Shown here: one piece after another, positions 1 to 5,766 of the stretch | How positions within the stretch are numbered: position 1 is the stretch's first letter | How the letters are laid out: every line of letters starts with the position of its first letter | From: Desulfovibrio sp. UBA6121 | GTDB taxonomy: Bacteria; Desulfobacterota; Desulfovibrionia; Desulfovibrionales; Desulfovibrionaceae | Direction: 5' to 3' | NCBI GenBank assembly: GCA_002422505.1 | Contig: DIVX01000157.1 | Coordinates: 1-6,610, forward strand | Length of the DNA stretch: 6,610 nt | The notes under the pieces: generated by a model | What the model was told of the DNA's origin: nothing | The model's database searches: none | What the model saw: only the letters and a program-made list of their open reading frames with translations | Position numbers and translations under genes: made by a program

Positions 1-563
1 GCATCGAGGCGGGCACGTATCTGGTGGCCGGGGCCATAACCGATGGCGAGTTGAAGCTGTACGACTGCCCCGTGGACGACCTGGACGCGCTCATCACCAA
101 ACTGCGCGAAATGAACGTGGGCATAGAGAAGCAGACCGACGGCTCCGTGCTGGTGCGCCGCAACGGGCCGCTCATGGGCGTGGATGTGACCACCCAGCCG
201 CACCCTGGCTTCCCCACCGACATGCAGGCCCAGGTCATGGCGCTGATGTGCGTGGCCGAGGGCGCGGGCTCCATTCAGGAAAAGATCTTCGAGAACCGCT
301 TCATGCACGTTTCCGAGCTGGCCCGCATGGGCGCGCGCATTACGCTCAAGGACCGCACGGCCATGGTGCGCGGGGTGGAGCATCTGGAAGGCGCGCCGGT
401 GATGGCCAGCGATCTGCGCGCCAGCGCCTCCCTGGTGCTGGCCGGACTGGTGGCCAAGGGCACCACGGAAATCCAGCGCATCTATCATTTGGACCGGGGC
501 TACGAGCGCATGGAAGAGAAGCTCTCCGCCGTGGGCGCGCGCATCCGCCGGGAAAAGGAGTAG
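1..563 (+). CDS. murA: UDP-N-acetylglucosamine 1-carboxyvinyltransferase (MurA), C-terminal part
   Basis: MurA transfers enolpyruvate from PEP to UDP-GlcNAc in the cytoplasm, the first committed step of peptidoglycan synthesis. The frame is open from base 3 at the left edge (IEAGTYLVAGAIT, matching the conserved start of this half in E. coli MurA), so the gene begins outside the window; the GTG at 24 is an internal Val codon, not a start. About 186 residues of a roughly 420-residue family are present. Visible family motifs are FPTDMQAQ (Asp codon at 219, equivalent to E. coli D305), FENRFMHV, DLRASASLVLAG (Asp at 411 and Arg at 417, equivalent to D369 and R371) and HLDRGYER (Arg at 495, equivalent to R397). 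The N-terminal Lys and catalytic Cys loop lie outside the window and cannot be checked. The gene stops with TAG 36 bases before comEC, with no terminator between them, so the two are probably in one operon. The family call is secure. Confidence 0.97.
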   Translation, partial: IEAGTYLVAGAITDGELKLYDCPVDDLDALITKLREMNVGIEKQTDGSVLVRRNGPLMGVDVTTQPHPGFPTDMQAQVMALMCVAEGAGSIQEKIFENRFMHVSELARMGARITLKDRTAMVRGVEHLEGAPVMASDLRASASLVLAGLVAKGTTEIQRIYHLDRGYERMEEKLSAVGARIRREKE

Positions 564-570
564 CGCAGCC

Positions 571-595
571 GGGCCGGGCGGGGCGAGCCGGGGGG
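571..595 (+). other. Putative G-quadruplex motif in the murA-comEC spacer
   Basis: Four G-runs lie at 571-573, 576-578, 580-583 and 590-595, with loops of 2, 1 and 6 bases. This fits the usual G3+N1-7 quadruplex pattern on the sense (mRNA) strand. The last run is also the only purine tract that could serve as the ribosome binding site of comEC, so folding could hide it. The pattern match is seen directly; folding and function are inferred. In such GC-rich DNA a chance match is quite possible. Confidence 0.35.
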
Positions 596-602
596 ACAGG
601 TG
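590..602 (+). promoter_or_regulatory. Likely ribosome binding site and GTG start of comEC
   Basis: A run of six G (590-595) followed by ACAG sits four bases before GTG at 600. It is not a clean AGGAGG but can pair with the CCUCC of 16S rRNA using G-U wobbles. It is the first in-frame start after the murA stop. The alternative is TTG at 627, preceded by AGGGCGAC; that start would remove nine polar residues before the first membrane segment. No promoter-like sequence is apparent in this spacer. Confidence 0.5.
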
Positions 603-3170
603 CGGGCCAGCCAGCTTCAGGGCGACTTGTTGCAGGGCGCGGGCGCTGCGGCTTCCGACCCGCCGGGGCTGCTGGCCTGGCAGGTCTATTTTCTGGCGTA
701 TGTGGCGGGCATTTGGGCCCTGGCGCACCCGCAACCCGCCCTGGCCGCCGCGGCCCTGCTGTGGCTGGGACTGGTGCTCTTTCGCAGGCCGGGCTTTGCG
801 CCTTGCCTTGTCTCCCTGGCGTTGACCGCCGCCTGCTTCGCCGCCGGGCAGGGCCATGCCCGCCTTGTGCTGCCGGAGGTTCCGGCCACCCTGGCCCAGG
901 TGCCGCAGGACCGCGCCAAGGTGCTGCTCTCGGCCCGCGTGGCCGAGGTGACGGACAAGGCCTTTGGCCGCCTGGAGCTTGTGCTGGAGGACGCCCGGGC
1001 GCTTCCCCTGGCGCCCAAGCCTGCCGCCGCTTCAGAGGATAATCCCGCCGGTGCCGCTGCACCCGCCGCGCCGTCTGTGATGCCAAACGCTGCGCCAAAC
1101 GCCGCGCCTGTCGCCGGGCCTGTCGCCGTGCCGGGCCGCATCGCCTGGGACTGGGACGAGCCGGGCCTGCGCCCTGCGCCGGGGCAGACCGTGGAGGTGC
1201 TTTTGCGCCTGCGGCCCGTGCATGGCTTCGCCAACTTCGGCGGCGCGGACTTCGAGTGGCAGCAGCGCCTGCGGGGCGTGTTCTTCCGCGCCTATACGCG
1301 CGGGCCGGAGCTGGAGGCGACCTGGGGCCAGCGTCCGCACAATCCTGTGTGGAACCTGCGCGAAGGCCTGCGGGAGCGCCTGCTTTCCCAGCTTCCGCAG
1401 ACCCAGGGCGGAGCGCTGGTGCTGGGGCTGCTGCTGGGCGACCGCTCGCGCATCGACCAGACCGTGACCGAAGAGCTGCGCGCAGCCGGGCTTTCGCACA
1501 CCCTGGCCCTGTCCGGGCTGAACGTGGTTTACGTGGCCGTGCTGGGCCTTGGCCTGGCTTGGGCGCTGGGCTTGGCCTGGCCTGGGCTCTTTCTGCGCAT
1601 TCCCCGCCAGAAGCTGGCGATTTTGCTCTCCCTGCCCCTGGTGGCGGCCTATGTGTGGCTGGGCCAGGGCAGCCCCTCCCTGCTGCGCTCGGCCTGGATG
1701 TTCGCCTTCTGGGGCCTGCTGATTCTGCTCGACCGGGGCCGCGCCCTGGTGGACGGGCTGTTCCTGGCCCTGGCGCTTCTGGTGTTTTGGGACCCCTTGT
1801 GCGTGTACGACATCGGTTTGCAGATGTCCGCCGTGGCCGTGGCCGGGCTGGCCTTTTTGCACCCCTGGCTGAGCGGCTTGGCGCCGCAAGGGCGCGGGCG
1901 GCTGGCGCGCTGGCTGCACCTGGGCTGGGAGGCCCTGGCCCTGACCCTGGCGGCCAATCTGGCGCTTTTGCCCGTCACCTTATGGTATTTCGGCACCTAT
2001 CCGCCGAACTTTTTGCTCAATTTGCCCTGGCTGCCGGTGCAGGGGCTGGTGGTGCAGCTTCTGGGCATGGCGGGCCTGGCCCTGGCCCCGCTGCCGGGCC
2101 TTGGGGCCGTTTCCGGCGCGCTGCTTGCGGCGGCCGCCGCCACGCAGGACGGCATGCTTGCGCTCTTGCACCAGCTTCACGCCGCAGGCTGGTTTCCCAC
2201 CTGGGCGGTGCTGCGCCCCCTGTGGCCGGAGCTGCTGGGCGCCAGCCTGGTGCTGGCCTTGGCCCCCTATTGCCGCGCACAGCGCGGACCGCTCCCCCCC
2301 GCCTTGTTGCTTTTCGGACTTTTGCTCATGGCCTGGCCTCATGCCCTGCTGGAGCGTGAAGACGCCCGCGACGAAGTGCGTCTGGCCGTGCTTGATGTGG
2401 GGCAGTCGCAGGCGCTGCTGGTGAGCGCGCCCGGCGGCCGCAGGGTGCTGATTGATGGCGGCGGCACCATGAGCCCCACCTTCGACATCGGGCGTTCCGT
2501 GGTCGGCCCGGCGCTGACCTGGGGCAGGCCGCCCCGGCTGGACGCGGTGGTCATGACCCACCCGGACGCGGACCACGCCCAGGGGCTGGCCTGGATTCTG
2601 GGGCACTTCGAGGTTGCGCGGCTGCTGACCAACGGCCAATGGCCCGAGGGGCGGCTGGCCGAGCTGCTGGACGCGGCCCTGGCGGCCTCGCGCCGGGGGC
2701 TGGCGGCGGCGGCGCTTGTGGCCGGAGACGAGCTGGACCTGGGCAGCGGCGCGGGCCTGCTGGTGCAGCACCCGGCGCAGGGCTATGCGGGCCGGGGCAC
2801 CAACGATAATTCTTTGGTGCTGCGGCTGGTGTGGCGCGGGCAGGGGCTGGCGCTTTTGCCGGGAGACGTGCAGCGCGACGGCATAGAGGACATGCTGGAG
2901 CATGGCCGCGACCTGCGCGCGGGCGTGCTGGTGTTGCCGCACCACGGGTCCAAGTCGAGCCTCTCCGGCCTGCTGTACGAGGCCGTTGGCCCGGATATGG
3001 CCTTGGTGAGCTGCGGCTTCCAGAACCAGTATCACTTTCCGAATAAGGACGTGGCGGCGGAGCTTGCGGGCCGGGGCATAGGCCTGCTGGGCACGCCGGA
3101 GCGCGGCATGCTGGAGCTGGTGTGGGGCGCGCCGGGCCGGGCGTTCAGTCTGCGCTCGGCCCGCCCTTGA
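600..3170 (+). CDS. comEC: ComEC/Rec2 family DNA uptake channel with C-terminal MBL-fold domain
   Basis: This is the 856-residue inner-membrane protein that, in naturally transformable bacteria, moves single-stranded DNA into the cytoplasm. Order of parts: two to three membrane segments (about 24-82); an OB-like DUF4131 region (about 105-235) carrying an Ala/Pro-rich insert (138-178); the Competence domain with GLLLGDRS (276-283) and the GLSHTLALSGLN signature (297-308); then about nine hydrophobic segments to residue 580. From about residue 593 there is a metallo-beta-lactamase fold: DVGQSQ at 599, HPDADH at 654-659, GDV at 755-757, PHHGS at 780-784 and a late His at 812. The HxDxDH form is the usual ComEC version, predicted to be a nuclease that degrades the non-transported strand. 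Length and domain order are complete. It follows murA by 36 bases and converges on the c-di-GMP gene, with a 26-base overlap. No ComEA, pilus or DprA gene is visible here, so whether the host is transformable is unknown. Confidence 0.95.
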   Translation: MRASQLQGDLLQGAGAAASDPPGLLAWQVYFLAYVAGIWALAHPQPALAAAALLWLGLVLFRRPGFAPCLVSLALTAACFAAGQGHARLVLPEVPATLAQVPQDRAKVLLSARVAEVTDKAFGRLELVLEDARALPLAPKPAAASEDNPAGAAAPAAPSVMPNAAPNAAPVAGPVAVPGRIAWDWDEPGLRPAPGQTVEVLLRLRPVHGFANFGGADFEWQQRLRGVFFRAYTRGPELEATWGQRPHNPVWNLREGLRERLLSQLPQTQGGALVLGLLLGDRSRIDQTVTEELRAAGLSHTLALSGLNVVYVAVLGLGLAWALGLAWPGLFLRIPRQKLAILLSLPLVAAYVWLGQGSPSLLRSAWMFAFWGLLILLDRGRALVDGLFLALALLVFWDPLCVYDIGLQMSAVAVAGLAFLHPWLSGLAPQGRGRLARWLHLGWEALALTLAANLALLPVTLWYFGTYPPNFLLNLPWLPVQGLVVQLLGMAGLALAPLPGLGAVSGALLAAAAATQDGMLALLHQLHAAGWFPTWAVLRPLWPELLGASLVLALAPYCRAQRGPLPPALLLFGLLLMAWPHALLEREDARDEVRLAVLDVGQSQALLVSAPGGRRVLIDGGGTMSPTFDIGRSVVGPALTWGRPPRLDAVVMTHPDADHAQGLAWILGHFEVARLLTNGQWPEGRLAELLDAALAASRRGLAAAALVAGDELDLGSGAGLLVQHPAQGYAGRGTNDNSLVLRLVWRGQGLALLPGDVQRDGIEDMLEHGRDLRAGVLVLPHHGSKSSLSGLLYEAVGPDMALVSCGFQNQYHFPNKDVAAELAGRGIGLLGTPERGMLELVWGAPGRAFSLRSARP
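1083..1130 (+). repeat. Paired 12-bp tandem repeats inside comEC (Pro/Ala linker)
   Basis: Four consecutive 12-base units begin at 1083, 1095, 1107 and 1119. The first two differ by one base (CCAAACGCYGCG). The last two also differ by one base (CCTGTCGCCGKG). In frame they encode PNAA, PNAA, PVAG and PVAV, residues 162-177 of ComEC, within a longer Ala/Pro-rich stretch (138-178). The twelve-base period keeps the frame, so gain or loss of a unit would change only linker length. Confidence 0.8.
3134..3162 (+). terminator. GC-rich hairpin across the comEC / GGDEF-EAL convergent ends (possible terminator, no U-tract)
   Basis: Bases 3134-3144 pair with 3152-3162: eleven pairs on the plus-strand RNA, two of them G-U, around a seven-base loop (3145-3151). 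The loop holds the complement of the GGDEF-EAL stop codon. On the minus-strand RNA the two wobbles become A-C mismatches, leaving a nine-pair core. It is followed by GCCCTTGAG on the plus strand and by GGCGCGCC on the minus strand, so neither direction has a proper U-tract. It lies within the last codons of comEC. The pairing is seen in the sequence; a role in ending or stabilising either transcript is inferred. Confidence 0.35.
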
Positions 3171-5766
3171 GCCGCGTGCGGGCTTGCTGCGGCGTTTGGC
3201 GCGCTGCCTGCTGCGGGCTTTGGAGCACCGCGTGGGCGGCGAGGTATTCCTCGGCCTCCAGCTTGGGCAGGGGACGGGCGTACAGGTAGCCCTGGGCGTA
3301 TTCGCAGGCCAGCCCGCGCAAGAGGTCGCGCTGGGTCTCCCGCTCCACGCCCTCGGCAATGACCTGCAATTGCAGGGAGTGCGCAAGGCTGATGATGGCC
3401 TTGACGATCTCCAGCCCCTCCGGCCCGGCGTCCATGCGCTGCACAAAGGAAAGGTCTATCTTGAGGGTGTCCAGCGGGAACTGCTGCAGGCTGCTCATGG
3501 ACGAGTAGCCGGTGCCGAAGTCGTCGATGGACAGGGCCATGCCGAGGGCCTTGAGCTTGCGCAGCTTGTCCACCGCGCTGGCGGCGTTGTCCATGATGGC
3601 CGACTCGGTGATTTCCAGCTTGAGGGCGTCCGGGGGCAGGCCGGTCTCGGTCAGCACGCCCTTCACCGCCTCCACCAGGGTGGCATCGGAAAACTGCCGG
3701 GGCGAAAGGTTCACGCTCATCACCAGCTCGCGCGCCAGGGGGGTGCTCTCGCGCCAGGCCTGCAAGGTTTGGCAGGCCTCGCGCAGCACCAGCAGGCCAA
3801 TGTCCACTATGAGCCCGGAGTCCTCGGCCACGGGAATGAACTCCGCCGGGGAGATGAGCCCCTTGTGCGGGTGGTTCCAGCGCACCAGGGCCTCAAAACC
3901 CTGTAGGGCGGCAGTGCCGTCCAGCCGCACTATCGGCTGATACATCAGGAAGAATTCGCCGCGGGCAATGGCCCCGCGCAGGTCCGTCTCCAGCACCAAA
4001 AGCCTGCTGGCGCGCTCCAGCATGGCCTGGGTGAAAGCCTTGAAGCGGTTGCGCCCCGCCTTTTTGGCCTGGTGCATGGCCACGTTGGCGTTGCGCAAGA
4101 GATCTTCCGGGCTTTGCGCCCCCTGCATGCCAAGGGTGATGCCCAGGCTGGCCGTGAGCTGGATTTCGTGGCCGCCAAGGGCAAAGGGCTGGCGCAGGGC
4201 CTGGCGGATGCGCTGCACGGCCTGGATGGTTTCGCGCGGGGAGGACAGTTCCTCCAGCAAAATGACGAACTCGTCGCCGCCGAAGCGCGACACCGTGTCA
4301 AAGGAGCGGATGCTGCCGCGCAGCACCTCGGACACGGCCACGAGCACCTGGTCGCCAAAGGCGTGGCCCAGGCTGTCGTTCAGCACCTTGAAGCGGTCCA
4401 AGTCGAGAAAGATGATGGAGAAGGCATAGGGCTTGCGCCTGCGGCTGCGCTCCATGGCCTGGCGGATGCGGTCCAGGCAGAGGGTGCGGTTGGCCAGGCC
4501 GGTCAAGGGATCGTGCAGGGCCAGGTGGCGCAGCTGGATTTCCATTTCTTTGCGTTCGGTGATGTCGCGCAGGGAGATGCGGCTGCCCAGGGAGCCGCCG
4601 TTGCCGCCCATCACGTCGCGCTTGACCTCGTTGACCCAGCGCAGCGTGCCGTTCTTGTGGCGCAGGCGGTAGTCCAGGGACTCGTCGGCCAGGCCCTGGC
4701 CGTGGAACTGCCGCCAGGACTCCAGGTCGGCGTGGTGCACCAGTTTTTCCAGCCCGCCGGGATCGGCCAGAAAGTGCTCGCGCGGGTAGCCGGTGATGCG
4801 CTCGCACGAGGGGCTGACGTAGAGCATCTCTCCTGTGGCGCCTATCCAGCACTCCATGCCGTGGGTGTACTCCGCCACGATGCGGTGGCGGTCCTCGCTC
4901 TGCTGCAGGGCCTGCTCGGTCTGCACCTGGCGGGTAATGTCGACGGCGATGCCCGCCACGCCGATGATGGCGCGGTTCTGCATGAGCGGGAACTTGGACA
5001 CCTGCAGGTGGCGCACCGGCCCGCCGGAGCGCTGGCGCACCACTTCCTTGAGCATGAGCGGCTTGCCCTCGTCCCGCACGTAGGCGTCGTACTCGCGGGC
5101 CAGCCGGGCCACGTCCTCGGGCCACAGGTCGGTGTCGGTGCGGCCAATGATTTTTTGCGTGGGCAGGCCCAGGCACTCGCCAAAGGCCGGGTTGCAGAAG
5201 ATGTAGCGGCCGTCCAGGTCCTTGATGAAGGCCATGGCCGGTGAGTTCTCCATGAACGAGGCGAAGAGCTGGCGGCTCTTGTCCAACTCGGCCTCGATCA
5301 TCATGCGCACGGTGACATCACGCGCGATGACCACGGCGTAGCCCTTGCCCGCAAAGGAATGCAGGGTGACGGTGATTTCCGTGGGCACGCTGCGGCCCGG
5401 CGCGCCGGAAAGGGTGGTGACGATGTGCCCGTTGCGGAACTCCACCTCATGGTTGGATTCCACCACGCCCGCATAGCGCGCGGCGATCTCCGGCGGGAAG
5501 AAGCGCGCAATGTGCCCGCCCAGCACCTGCCCCCGCTCCAGGCCGAGCATCATCAGCGCGGTTTCGTTCACATCGGCCACGGTCCAGTCGTCGGTCAGAA
5601 ACATGAAGATGGCGTCGTTGGCGTGGTCCACCACGGCGCGGAAGCGCTCCAGTTCGTCCAGCTTACGCCGCAGCTCCGGGTAGTAGCTTTTGGCCATGGA
5701 GCGCTCGCCCAGGCCGATGAGCCTGTCGCGCAGGGAGTGGCCGTTCTTGTCGTTCTCAGAGGGCAT
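3145..5766 (-). CDS. Cytosolic PAS-PAS-PAS-GGDEF-EAL cyclic-di-GMP cyclase/phosphodiesterase
   Basis: This 873-residue bifunctional signalling protein is predicted to make and/or degrade cyclic-di-GMP. There is no signal peptide or membrane segment, so it should be cytosolic. Three PAS domains lie at about 41-155, 165-285 and 290-410, the last two ending in the usual VDITRQ and LRDITERK linkers. The GGDEF domain (about 413-570) has DPLTGLANR (419-427), FLDLDRFK with metal Asp 455, Asn 463, Asp 472 and GGDEF at 496-500. The RxxD inhibitory site R487-D490 is exactly five residues upstream. The EAL domain (about 586-840) keeps EALVR 625-629, N686, E718, DDFGTG 748-753, K769, E805 and Q825, so both activities look intact. 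The tail has an imperfect repeat, SPQQAARQ/TPQQARTR (850-865). Its ATG overlaps the end of the upstream dehydrogenase by 11 bases and has no clear Shine-Dalgarno, so coupled translation is likely. An internal ATG at 5697 (residue 24), preceded by GGCGAG, is an alternative start. PAS ligands are unknown. Confidence 0.95.
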   Translation of the reverse strand: MPSENDKNGHSLRDRLIGLGERSMAKSYYPELRRKLDELERFRAVVDHANDAIFMFLTDDWTVADVNETALMMLGLERGQVLGGHIARFFPPEIAARYAGVVESNHEVEFRNGHIVTTLSGAPGRSVPTEITVTLHSFAGKGYAVVIARDVTVRMMIEAELDKSRQLFASFMENSPAMAFIKDLDGRYIFCNPAFGECLGLPTQKIIGRTDTDLWPEDVARLAREYDAYVRDEGKPLMLKEVVRQRSGGPVRHLQVSKFPLMQNRAIIGVAGIAVDITRQVQTEQALQQSEDRHRIVAEYTHGMECWIGATGEMLYVSPSCERITGYPREHFLADPGGLEKLVHHADLESWRQFHGQGLADESLDYRLRHKNGTLRWVNEVKRDVMGGNGGSLGSRISLRDITERKEMEIQLRHLALHDPLTGLANRTLCLDRIRQAMERSRRRKPYAFSIIFLDLDRFKVLNDSLGHAFGDQVLVAVSEVLRGSIRSFDTVSRFGGDEFVILLEELSSPRETIQAVQRIRQALRQPFALGGHEIQLTASLGITLGMQGAQSPEDLLRNANVAMHQAKKAGRNRFKAFTQAMLERASRLLVLETDLRGAIARGEFFLMYQPIVRLDGTAALQGFEALVRWNHPHKGLISPAEFIPVAEDSGLIVDIGLLVLREACQTLQAWRESTPLARELVMSVNLSPRQFSDATLVEAVKGVLTETGLPPDALKLEITESAIMDNAASAVDKLRKLKALGMALSIDDFGTGYSSMSSLQQFPLDTLKIDLSFVQRMDAGPEGLEIVKAIISLAHSLQLQVIAEGVERETQRDLLRGLACEYAQGYLYARPLPKLEAEEYLAAHAVLQSPQQAARQTPQQARTRLKGGPSAD

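Noticed and set aside
24..563. murA reading taken as a complete gene starting at GTG 24
   Set aside because: The same frame is open to the left edge with conserved MurA residues (IEAGTYLV), so the gene is truncated by the window.
248..1042. 264-codon plus-strand open frame bridging murA and comEC
   Set aside because: It overlaps two well-recognised genes in another frame, its product is Gly/Ala/Arg-rich with no motif, and long shadow frames are expected in such GC-rich DNA.
3171..3197. GCCGC...GCGGC five-pair stem followed by TTT after the comEC stop, as a comEC terminator
   Set aside because: The loop is 13 bases, the stem is short, there are only three T, and it lies in the GGDEF-EAL coding tail; the 3134-3162 hairpin is much stronger.
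3172..3219. 24-bp tandem duplication behind the PQQAR repeat at the tail of the GGDEF-EAL protein
   Set aside because: Aligned base by base, the two units match well only over about 14 positions, so a recent DNA duplication is not supported; it is noted only as a protein-level repeat.
1980..3446. 488-codon minus-strand open frame antisense to comEC
   Set aside because: Its product is Gln/Ala/Arg/His-rich with no domain pattern, and it runs opposite conserved ComEC motifs such as HPDADH, so it is a GC shadow.
4072..5244. 390-codon plus-strand open frame antisense to the PAS/GGDEF gene
   Set aside because: Val/Gly/Ala/His-rich composition and exact complementarity to conserved GGDEF and PAS codons point to a shadow frame.
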